From an uncultured Propionibacteriaceae bacterium (lineage in GTDB: Bacteria > Actinomycetota > Actinomycetes > Propionibacteriales > Propionibacteriaceae), in assembly GCA_947038745.1 (NCBI GenBank), contig CAMQXE010000106.1:1-5327 (forward strand): a stretch of 5,327 nucleotides of DNA, given 5' to 3'. The translations under genes and the position numbers were made by a program. The notes under the pieces were generated by a model. The model had not been told where the DNA came from, did not search any database, and saw only the letters and a program-made list of their open reading frames with translations. This document shows positions 1 through 5,327 of this stretch, piece after piece. Numbering within the stretch: position 1 is the stretch's first letter; every line of letters begins with the position of its first letter.

Positions 1-305
1 TCCACTAAGTCGTCGGAGACAATCTGGGCGGCACCACATGTACGGCACACTAAATGGTGGTGGTGATCTCCGGTTGTGGCAGCGCACCGGCGATAGGCAA
101 TTTCTCCATCAGGGGTACGGATAGCATCGACGTCGCCAGCCTCAGCCATAGCGGTTACTGTGCGATAAACCGTTGTTAATCCGACGTTTTTTCCCTGAGC
201 GTTGAGTACGTCATGAAGTTGCTGTGCAGACAGGAAAGCATCCTGATCGGCAAGCACGTCGGCGATGGCCGTGCGTTGCCGTGTCGTTCTGGGCTTTGGT
301 TCCAT
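1..305 (-). CDS. zur: Zur/FurB-like zinc-responsive Fur-family repressor, N-terminal part (C-terminus outside window)
   Basis: Translating the minus strand from the ATG at 305-303 gives 101 codons running off the left edge. The start [18 protein letters not shown] is a typical Fur N-terminus. A winged-helix DNA-binding domain follows (about residues 8-72), with the recognition-helix sequence [20 protein letters not shown] at 41-60. The hinge and start of the dimerisation domain carry [11 protein letters not shown] at 81-91. Visible metal ligands match the Zur pattern known from Mycobacterium tuberculosis FurB: Asp60, Cys74 and His82/His84 for the regulatory site, and Cys87/Cys90 as the first half of the structural Cys4 site; the second CxxC would lie beyond the window. 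Zur proteins bind DNA when zinc-loaded and repress zinc uptake and zinc-sparing ribosomal protein genes. Divergent placement beside glyS matches the mycobacterial glyS/smtB-furB neighbourhood, which favours Zur over Fur or PerR. A purine-rich AGGAG lies only 2 nt before the ATG, closer than usual, but no better in-frame start is seen. The loop between Cys74 and the His cluster is about three residues longer than I recall for FurB. Confidence 0.9.
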   Translation of the reverse strand, partial: MEPKPRTTRQRTAIADVLADQDAFLSAQQLHDVLNAQGKNVGLTTVYRTVTAMAEAGDVDAIRTPDGEIAYRRCAATTGDHHHHLVCRTCGAAQIVSDDLV

Positions 306-382
306 GGCTCCTAGTGTGGCATGGATTGGGTAATCTTGGCTTCAGCGATTGCCAGCCAGGCAGTCATACTAAGGAGAAACCC
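306..382. promoter_or_regulatory. Divergent zur/glyS intergenic region
   Basis: These 77 bp must hold the start signals of both divergent genes unless promoters lie inside the coding regions. Candidate -10-like hexamers are TAATCT at 331-336 (plus strand) and TAGTAT on the minus strand (371-366). Neither has a convincing -35 at the usual distance, so no promoter is called exactly. I see no AT-rich palindrome of the TGAAAAT/ATTTTCA kind expected for a Zur box, so autoregulation by Zur is not supported here. A loose inverted pair TGGCT (337-341) and AGCCA (354-358) could form a weak hairpin in the glyS leader; nothing resembles a T-box leader. Confidence 0.4.
371..376 (+). promoter_or_regulatory. 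Shine-Dalgarno site deciding the glyS start
   Basis: AAGGAG lies 6 nt before the ATG at 383. The same frame is open upstream to an ATG at 224, but those extra 53 codons are antisense to the zur start, lack family similarity and have no comparable ribosome site. This sets the start at 383. Confidence 0.85.
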
Positions 383-1768
383 ATGGCAAGCCGACTCGAA
401 AATGTCATCGCCCTTTGTAAGCGTCGCGGATTCGTCTATCCGTGTGGCGAAATCTACGGCGGAACTCGTGCAGCCTGGGATTATGGTCCTCTTGGTGTGG
501 CGTTGAAAGAAAACATCAAGCGCCAGTGGTGGCGGGCGATGGTGCAGACCCGTGATGATGTGGTGGGTTTGGATTCGTCGGTCATTTTGCCGCGTGAGAC
601 GTGGGTGGCGTCGGGTCATGTTGGTGTATTCACCGATCCGTTGGTTGAGTGTCTTTCCTGCCATAAGCGTTACCGCGCCGATCAGCTACAGGAAGAATAC
701 GCAGGCAAGAAGGGGATCGCCGACCCAGAATCGGTACTTTTGACCGATATTGTCTGCGTGAACTGTGGCAATAAGGGTCAGTGGACGCAGCCGCGTGATT
801 TCAACATGATGCTCAAGACCTATCTTGGCGTTATCGAGGACGAGTCTGGTTTGCACTACCTGCGTCCCGAGACCGCTCAAGGTATCTTCATCAACTTCAA
901 GAATGTCGTGCAAACTTCCCGGATGAAGCCACCATTCGGTATCGCCCAAGCTGGTAAGAGCTTCCGTAATGAGATCACTCCGGGTAACTTCATCTTCCGT
1001 ACTCGTGAGTTTGAGCAGATGGAGCTGGAGTTCTTCTGTGTTCCAGGTACTGACGAGCAATGGCATCAGACCTGGATCGACGAGCGTTGGAATTGGTATC
1101 TGGGGCTTGGTATTAACCCGGAGAACTTGCGGTTCTATGAGCACCCGGCGGAGAAGCTGTCGCATTACTCGAAGCGCACAGTCGATATCGAGTACAAGTT
1201 TGGCTTTACCGGTTCTGAGTGGGGCGAACTGGAAGGTATCGCTTCGCGTGCAGATTTCGATCTCAAGAGCCATTCTGAGCACTCTGGTCAAGACTTGCAG
1301 TACATCGATACGGTGACGAAGGAAAAGTATTTCCCCTACGTCATTGAGCCGTCGGCTGGTCTGACACGTTCGTTGATGGCGTTCCTTGTTGATGCCTACA
1401 CCGAGGAAGAGGTGCCAACAGCAAAGGGCGGCACGGAGACTCGCGTATCGCTCAAGCTGGATCCGCGCTTGGCGCCAGTCAAGGCCGCAGTTTTGCCGTT
1501 GTCGCGTAATGAGGCTCTTTCGCCTAAGGCTCGTGAACTTGCCGCGCAACTACGTCAGTTCTGGAATGTTGATTTCGACGATTCGCAATCGATCGGTAAG
1601 CGTTACCGTCGGCAGGATGAAATTGGTACTCCGTTCTGTATCACTGTGGACTTTGACACGTTAGAAGACAACGCGGTCACTATTCGTGAGCGCGACACAA
1701 TGGCCCAAGAGCGAGTGCCGCTAGATCAGGTCGTGGGTTATCTATCCCAACGCCTCATCGGCTGCTAA
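383..1768 (+). CDS. glyS: Glycyl-tRNA synthetase, class II single-chain (dimeric) type
   Basis: Charges tRNA-Gly with glycine using ATP, in the cytoplasm, probably as a homodimer. The 461-aa length is normal for the bacterial short form that is not split into alpha and beta chains. The N-terminus [20 protein letters not shown] is family-typical, with [14 protein letters not shown] at 25-38. A zinc-ribbon-like insertion has CxxC pairs at Cys90/Cys93 and Cys125/Cys128. The catalytic core shows RPETAQGIF (161-169), motif 2 beginning FRNEI (194-198) and continuing [11 protein letters not shown] (208-218), GELEGIASR (281-289), and motif 3 around [14 protein letters not shown] (322-335). The HGTP anticodon-binding domain fills about 363-460, with [20 protein letters not shown] at 403-422. 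ATG at 383 is chosen because AAGGAG precedes it and the protein starts as expected for the family. Some actinobacterial annotations call this enzyme glyQS or glyS; I use glyS as in mycobacteria. A strong hairpin follows the stop, so glyS is probably monocistronic. Confidence 0.97.
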   Translation: MASRLENVIALCKRRGFVYPCGEIYGGTRAAWDYGPLGVALKENIKRQWWRAMVQTRDDVVGLDSSVILPRETWVASGHVGVFTDPLVECLSCHKRYRADQLQEEYAGKKGIADPESVLLTDIVCVNCGNKGQWTQPRDFNMMLKTYLGVIEDESGLHYLRPETAQGIFINFKNVVQTSRMKPPFGIAQAGKSFRNEITPGNFIFRTREFEQMELEFFCVPGTDEQWHQTWIDERWNWYLGLGINPENLRFYEHPAEKLSHYSKRTVDIEYKFGFTGSEWGELEGIASRADFDLKSHSEHSGQDLQYIDTVTKEKYFPYVIEPSAGLTRSLMAFLVDAYTEEEVPTAKGGTETRVSLKLDPRLAPVKAAVLPLSRNEALSPKARELAAQLRQFWNVDFDDSQSIGKRYRRQDEIGTPFCITVDFDTLEDNAVTIRERDTMAQERVPLDQVVGYLSQRLIGC

Positions 1769-1778
1769 GCAGATAGAA

Positions 1779-1810
1779 AACGCGCCGTCTCGGATTTGAG
1801 ACGGCGCGTT
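1779..1810 (+). terminator. Strong hairpin after glyS, probable terminator
   Basis: A perfect 13-bp GC-rich inverted repeat, AACGCGCCGTCTC (1779-1791) and GAGACGGCGCGTT (1798-1810), has a 6-nt loop and begins 10 nt after the glyS stop. The stem is ideal for an intrinsic terminator. Downstream on the plus strand the tail is only TTGCTTTGG, a poor U-tract. Read on the minus strand, the same stem ends in TTTTCTATCT, a better tail. Termination of glyS is the likely role because of position; U-poor hairpin terminators are known in actinobacteria. Confidence 0.8.
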
Positions 1811-1846
1811 GCTTTGGTAATGGGAATATCGCCACAGTGGTTGGCG

Positions 1847-1859
1847 CTGTAATAGACAG
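1847..1859. repeat. Small inverted repeat upstream of the MFS gene
   Basis: CTGT-AATAG-ACAG (4-bp arms, 5-nt spacer) lies 26 bp before the MFS start and overlaps TGTAAT (1848-1853), which resembles a -10 hexamer. A second tiny palindrome, CCAC-A-GTGG, is at 1832-1840. Short arms like these occur often by chance. A promoter or operator is plausible in this gap, since the gene follows a terminator, but neither is established; no good -35 is seen at the proper distance. Confidence 0.2.
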
Positions 1860-1885
1860 TGACGTTGAGCGGAAGAGAAGCTGTG

Positions 1886-3376
1886 ATGGATAAGAGCGAG
1901 CACGGGCAAGTACCAGAACACCAGTATCCGGAGCGCCCCTGGCCAGCAGTCTGGTCGCTGGTAGTGGGGTTCTTCATGATCCTGCTCGATGGCACTGTGG
2001 TCACGGTAGCAATGCCAGCGATCATGTCAGGGCTCAGCACCGATATCAACGGGGCAGTATGGGTGACTTCTGCCTATCTCTTGGCTTACGCCGTGCCGTT
2101 GCTAATTTTTGGTGCGCTTGGGGATCGAATCGGCCCCAAACGTATGTATCTGACGGGCTTAGTGATCTTTACTCTGTCATCTGTGCTGTGCGGCTTATCG
2201 ACTTCTATTGCAGCGCTCATCGCATGGCGAGCAGTCCAAGGTGTTGGTGGAGCCATGCTTAGCCCACAAACGATGGCAATCACCACCAGATTATTCCCAC
2301 CACAGCGTCGAGGCGCAGCAATGGGTCTGTGGGGTGCGGTTGCAGGTATTGCAGCACTCCTAGGCCCGCTCTTGGGCGGTCTGCTGGTTGATGGTCCAGG
2401 TTGGGAATGGATCTTCTTCATCAACTTCCCAATTGGGATCGTTGCCTTTGTCTTGTCATGGCGTAACGTCCCCGACGTCGAAACGCGCAAACATCGCTTT
2501 GACTTCATTGGAGTGGTGCTTTCAGCGATTGGTATGTTCTGTCTGATCTTTGGCCTACAAGAAGCTGAGTCCTACCAATGGGGAAAGATCTGGGGGCCTA
2601 TCTCAGTGTGGAGCCTGATCATCACCGGCATCGTGGTGATGCTTGGATTCGTTGCATGGCAAGCGTTCCAAAAGGGCGAGCCATTGGTGCCGCTAGCCCT
2701 TTTCAAAGACCGTAACTTTGCTGTCGCAAATGTCACGATTTGTGCAATGGGCTATCTCGTCACCTCGATGGTGATTCCGATCATGCTCTACACCCAAACT
2801 GTGAGGGGGCTCACCCCGACACGGGCTGCGCTGTTGACGATTCCTTCTGCCGTAATTGCTGCGGTGCTCTCACCTGTCATTGGCAAGCTGCTCAATCACC
2901 GTAATCCTCGTTGGTATGTCGTTGGCGGTATGGCTTTCCTAGCTGTCAGCTTAGGGCTCTATATCGTGCTCATGCAGCCGCGATACAGCGTGTTATGGCT
3001 TCTCCTGCCATCGTTTTTGCAAGGTGTTGGAAACTCGCTGATTTGGGGTCCATTGTCGATTTCTGCAACCCGGAACTTGCCGGTTCACTGGGCTGGTTCT
3101 GGATCTGGCGTTTATAACACCACCCGTCAAATGGGTTCTGTGCTTGGTTCAGCCATGATCGCCATGGTCATGGCAAATCGAATTGCCGCACACCTGCCGA
3201 TGGGGGCTGCTAAGACGCAGTCCGCGGGTAGAGGCGGTGCTCAGCTTCCAGTATTCCTACAAGAACGGTTTGCGACGGCCTTGGCGGAGTCGCTATATCT
3301 GCCACTGGTTGCTGCGGTTGTGGGAGTACTTGCAGCGCTTTTCCTCGTGCCGGTGCATCAACGCCCCGTAGACTAG
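1886..3376 (+). CDS. MFS transporter, DHA2 (EmrB/QacA-like, 14-TM) drug:H+ antiporter family
   Basis: A 496-aa inner-membrane protein with about 14 hydrophobic segments (roughly 21-43, 59-79, 88-106, 108-131, 147-168, 175-192, 207-225, 240-260, 279-302, 313-333, 343-362, 367-388, 405-430 and 470-490). Family motifs are clear: LLDGTVVTVAMPAI in the first helix (33-46, with membrane-embedded Asp35), motif A GALGDRIGPKR (76-86), motif B AWRAVQGVGGAMLSP (113-127), and motif C-like GPLLGGLLVDGPGWEW (160-175). The last points to an antiporter, so proton-driven export of a drug-like or amphipathic compound is likely; the substrate cannot be read from sequence. The frame extends upstream to GTG 1859, and GTG 1883 is also possible. 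ATG 1886 is preferred because GGAAGAGAAG (1871-1880) precedes it by 5 nt, while 1859 lacks a ribosome site. No TetR, MarR or other dedicated regulator is adjacent. Only 25 bp separate its stop from the next gene, so the two are probably cotranscribed. Confidence 0.92.
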   Translation: MDKSEHGQVPEHQYPERPWPAVWSLVVGFFMILLDGTVVTVAMPAIMSGLSTDINGAVWVTSAYLLAYAVPLLIFGALGDRIGPKRMYLTGLVIFTLSSVLCGLSTSIAALIAWRAVQGVGGAMLSPQTMAITTRLFPPQRRGAAMGLWGAVAGIAALLGPLLGGLLVDGPGWEWIFFINFPIGIVAFVLSWRNVPDVETRKHRFDFIGVVLSAIGMFCLIFGLQEAESYQWGKIWGPISVWSLIITGIVVMLGFVAWQAFQKGEPLVPLALFKDRNFAVANVTICAMGYLVTSMVIPIMLYTQTVRGLTPTRAALLTIPSAVIAAVLSPVIGKLLNHRNPRWYVVGGMAFLAVSLGLYIVLMQPRYSVLWLLLPSFLQGVGNSLIWGPLSISATRNLPVHWAGSGSGVYNTTRQMGSVLGSAMIAMVMANRIAAHLPMGAAKTQSAGRGGAQLPVFLQERFATALAESLYLPLVAAVVGVLAALFLVPVHQRPVD

Positions 3377-3386
3377 CTCCTTACTT

Positions 3387-3393
3387 GGAGAGG
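3387..3393 (+). promoter_or_regulatory. Shine-Dalgarno site of the dus gene
   Basis: GGAGAGG lies 8 nt before the GTG at 3402. It supports this GTG start and indicates independent translation just after the MFS stop. Confidence 0.7.
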
Positions 3394-3401
3394 ATCGTGT
3401 T

Positions 3402-4526
3402 GTGGAGTTGCGTCTAGCTGCACCAAGTCGCCCGGATGCGGTAGTGGCATCAACCCCAGTGATCTTGGCGCCAATGGCTGGTATCACCACTGCGGCATTT
3501 CGTTCGCTGTGTCGTGAGCAAGGCGCAGGTCTGTATATCTGCGAGATGATCACGGCAAAAGCGCTGGTTATGGGCAATGAGCGCACCAAGAAGATGTTGC
3601 AATTTGCACCTAATGAGCAGATCCGTTCGGTTCAGCTCTACGGCGTTGATCCAGCCGTCATGGGGGAGGCCACCTCAATTTTGTGTGAGGAGTATGGGGT
3701 TGATCACGTTGATCTCAATTTTGGTTGCCCAGTCCCTAAAGTAACTCGCAAGGGCGGCGGTGGGGTATTGCCATGGAAGCTAGATCGATTTGGCGCGATT
3801 ATTAGCTCAGTAGTACAAGCCGCTGATCAGTATGGGGTTCCAGTAACAGTGAAAACCCGGATTGGAATCGATCCGGAGCACATCACCTACCGTGATGCGG
3901 GATTGGTTGCCCAAGAAGCAGGCGCTGCTGCTGTGACTCTCCACGGCCGGACTGTGGCGCAATCCTATGGCGGAAGCGCTGACTGGCGTCCTATTGCTGA
4001 TCTAGTCCAGCTTCTCGATATTCCTGTTTATGGCAATGGTGATATCTGGGAGGCTGATGATGCCTTGCGGATGGTCGAACAAACCGGCTGTGCTGGAGTT
4101 GTCGTCGGGCGCGGGTGTTTGGGTCGTCCGTGGCTCTTTCGTGATCTAGCTCAAGCATTAGCTACCGGAACTTTTACCCGCAGCGAGCCTAATTTGGGTG
4201 AAGTGTTAGCGATGGCACAACGTCATGGAGAACTGCTGGCGCAATTTGAGGGAGCCGAGCATGCAGCCCGGGATCTCCGCAAACACCTTGGCTGGTATGT
4301 CAAAGGTTTTGGCATTCCTGGCCATGTGCGTGAAAAATTAGGCAAGATTGACGCTATCAGCGACATTGAGGCAGTTGTTGCTGCTGTGGATAAAACCTTG
4401 CCATTCCCGCAGCGTGGACGTACTGGAACGCCAGGACGACGGGTCCCGATGCCGGACGGCTGGTTGGATGACCAGTGTGGACTTAATACTGTGATCGAGG
4501 AAGATGCCGAGGTCGTAGGCGGGTAG
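3402..4526 (+). CDS. dusB: tRNA-dihydrouridine synthase (DusB-like)
   Basis: An FMN-dependent enzyme that reduces specific uridines in tRNA to dihydrouridine using NADPH, in the cytoplasm. The 374-aa chain starts at GTG and has a TIM barrel over about 17-250. It begins with the flavin-binding LAPMAGITTAAFRSLCRE (22-39), then VQLYGVDP (77-84), and the hallmark DLNFGCPVPKV (104-114), in which Cys109 is the expected catalytic acid. FMN-phosphate and tRNA-binding elements follow: VKTRIGID (150-157), LHGRTVAQ (180-187), YGNGDI (210-215) and VVGRGCLGRPWLF (234-246). A helical tRNA-recognition domain follows (about 265-335, with LRKHLGWYVKGF at 292-303). The tail PGRRVPMPDGWLDD (344-357) resembles that of other actinobacterial Dus proteins. 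The DusB assignment rests on overall resemblance; which uridine is modified cannot be told from sequence. It sits between the MFS gene (25 bp) and the dNTPase gene (20 bp), all on one strand. Confidence 0.93.
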   Translation: MELRLAAPSRPDAVVASTPVILAPMAGITTAAFRSLCREQGAGLYICEMITAKALVMGNERTKKMLQFAPNEQIRSVQLYGVDPAVMGEATSILCEEYGVDHVDLNFGCPVPKVTRKGGGGVLPWKLDRFGAIISSVVQAADQYGVPVTVKTRIGIDPEHITYRDAGLVAQEAGAAAVTLHGRTVAQSYGGSADWRPIADLVQLLDIPVYGNGDIWEADDALRMVEQTGCAGVVVGRGCLGRPWLFRDLAQALATGTFTRSEPNLGEVLAMAQRHGELLAQFEGAEHAARDLRKHLGWYVKGFGIPGHVREKLGKIDAISDIEAVVAAVDKTLPFPQRGRTGTPGRRVPMPDGWLDDQCGLNTVIEEDAEVVGG

Positions 4527-4533
4527 TAGTAAG

Positions 4534-4539
4534 AGGAGG
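4534..4539 (+). promoter_or_regulatory. Shine-Dalgarno site deciding the dgt start
   Basis: A full-consensus AGGAGG lies 7 nt before the GTG at 4547. It is the strongest ribosome site in the window and supports the long N-terminus of the downstream protein over an internal ATG at 4700. Confidence 0.8.
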
Positions 4540-4546
4540 CATAAAC

Positions 4547-5327
4547 GTGAATGATCTGATTCAGCCAGGTAAACGTGCACAACAATGGATCACGACAACT
4601 GCAGGTTTCAGCACCGATGGAGTGGTGCTAGCCCATCATGGCTCCAAGCCTTTTCTTACTCCAGTAGTTCATGATCGGCGTTGGCGCGAGGATCGGGAGA
4701 TGCAATTCCTCGTGCCAGAAGCTGCTCATGCCAGCGGAGCTGGACAGCGTGCGATCGCGGAGGAACCTGACCCGAATCGCACCTGTTTTGAGCGGGACCG
4801 GGATCGTATCGTCCATTCGACGGCTTTTCGTCGTCTGGCTGGTAAAACCCAGGTTGTGGTTTACCCGCGAGATCACCAGCGCACCCGGCTAACGCATGCG
4901 TTGGAGGTTGCACAAGTGGCTCTATCGATTGCGTCAGGTATTGGGGTTAATACAACCCTTACTGAAGCTATTGCATTGGGACATGACTGCGGGCATGGCC
5001 CAGGAGGGCATGCTTCGGAAGAAGCCTTTGACCAGTTCATCTCTGGTGGTTTTGATCATGCGGTTTGGGGTGCTGATGTGACGTTAGCTCCGTTGAATCT
5101 GTGCGCAGAGACCCTCGATGGTATCCGCCACCATTCTTGGTCTTTGCCGACGCCGATAACGCTTGAAGGCGAGATCGTATCTTGGGCTGATCGCATTGCC
5201 TATTGCTGTCATGATTTTGCTGATGCTGCAGCAGTCGGAGTGGTGTCTGGCAAAGATCTTCCTGAAGAGGTCGCGCAGGTTGCGGGAACCACTCAGCGCG
5301 AAATGCTTACGACCTTCATCCACGCCG
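4547..5327 (+). CDS. dgt: Deoxyguanosinetriphosphate triphosphohydrolase-like HD protein, N-terminal part (cut at right edge)
   Basis: The open frame from GTG 4547 gives 260 codons plus one base without a stop. Dgt-family enzymes cleave dNTPs to deoxynucleoside and triphosphate, adjusting nucleotide pools. The signature ERDRDRIVHSTAFRRLAGKT (82-101) is diagnostic. The metal-binding HD quartet is visible: His117 in TRLTHALEVAQ (113-123), His146-Asp147 in LGHDCGHGPGGHASEEAF (144-161), and Asp215 in SWADRIAYCCHDF (212-224). NLCAETLDGIRHHSW (184-198) contributes a likely active-site helix. About 80 residues precede the signature, longer than in many homologues. ATG 4700 (residue 52), with GAGG 8 nt upstream, is an alternative start, but AGGAGG before GTG 4547 is much stronger. 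It lies 20 bp after dus and is probably in the same operon. In actinobacteria dgt is often followed by dnaG (DNA primase), which could lie just past the window. The exact dNTP preference is unknown. Confidence 0.9.
   Translation, partial: MNDLIQPGKRAQQWITTTAGFSTDGVVLAHHGSKPFLTPVVHDRRWREDREMQFLVPEAAHASGAGQRAIAEEPDPNRTCFERDRDRIVHSTAFRRLAGKTQVVVYPRDHQRTRLTHALEVAQVALSIASGIGVNTTLTEAIALGHDCGHGPGGHASEEAFDQFISGGFDHAVWGADVTLAPLNLCAETLDGIRHHSWSLPTPITLEGEIVSWADRIAYCCHDFADAAAVGVVSGKDLPEEVAQVAGTTQREMLTTFIHA

Noticed and set aside
224..382. Upstream extension of the glyS frame to an ATG at 224
   Set aside because: The added 53 codons overlap the divergent zur start, show no family similarity and lack a ribosome site; AAGGAG before ATG 383 fits perfectly.
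306..382. T-box or other riboswitch leader for glyS
   Set aside because: The gap is only 77 bp, lacks a T-box-like sequence or terminator/antiterminator pair, and shows only a weak 5-bp inverted pair.
686..1549. Long open frame of 287 codons on the minus strand inside glyS
   Set aside because: It is fully antisense to a clear enzyme gene, arginine- and leucine-rich with no recognisable domain, and is explained by codon bias of glyS.
1859..1885. GTG at 1859 as start of the MFS protein
   Set aside because: No Shine-Dalgarno sequence precedes it, and the added nine residues do not resemble the family; ATG 1886 has a purine-rich site at proper spacing.
4223..4585. Minus-strand open frames opposite the end of dus and start of dgt
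   Set aside because: Two overlapping frames with serine- and proline-rich nonsense translations, no ribosome site and no domain; shadows of the plus-strand genes.
4628..5323. Several short open frames on both strands within the dgt region
   Set aside because: The plus-strand frame from 4547 carries the full Dgt signature and HD residues through the window end; the others are shadows of it.
1..5327. Mobile element, CRISPR array, tRNA or phage gene
   Set aside because: No transposase or integrase domain, terminal inverted repeats, regularly spaced repeats or tRNA-like cloverleaf was seen on either strand.

Overview
The window reads as ordinary chromosomal core sequence from an actinobacterium. 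The protein families and the gene neighbourhood support this: a Zur-type Fur repressor is divergent from a bacterial/archaeal-type single-chain glycyl-tRNA synthetase, followed by a Dus enzyme with an actinobacterial-type C-terminus and a Dgt-like HD dNTPase. Base composition looks moderate (slightly above half G+C by eye, not counted), which is low for the phylum. A member of the Actinomycetaceae such as Arcanobacterium or Trueperella would fit, but that is inference and no gene here proves it.

Layout: positions 1-305 hold the N-terminal 101 codons of a minus-strand Zur/FurB gene, cut by the left edge. Positions 306-382 are a short divergent intergenic region. Positions 383-1768 encode glycyl-tRNA synthetase (461 aa), followed by a strong 13-bp perfect hairpin at 1779-1810. 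Positions 1886-3376 encode a 14-segment drug:H+ antiporter-type MFS transporter (496 aa). After 25 bp comes a tRNA-dihydrouridine synthase (3402-4526, GTG start), and after a further 20 bp an HD-domain dNTP triphosphohydrolase (4547 onward, GTG start), cut by the right edge after 260 codons. The last three genes are closely packed on the same strand and probably form one transcription unit. There is no gene-free stretch longer than about 120 bp.

Functionally the region mixes zinc-dependent gene regulation, tRNA charging, tRNA modification, nucleotide-pool control and efflux. The only obvious link is zinc: the left-hand repressor senses it, and the adjacent GlyRS carries a four-cysteine zinc-ribbon-like site. 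I found no mobile element, CRISPR array, RNA gene or phage gene, and nothing that amounts to a previously undescribed system. The points most worth checking are the divergent zur/glyS pair without an ArsR/SmtB gene between them, the extended N-terminus of the Dgt-like protein, and the unusual polarity of the glyS hairpin.
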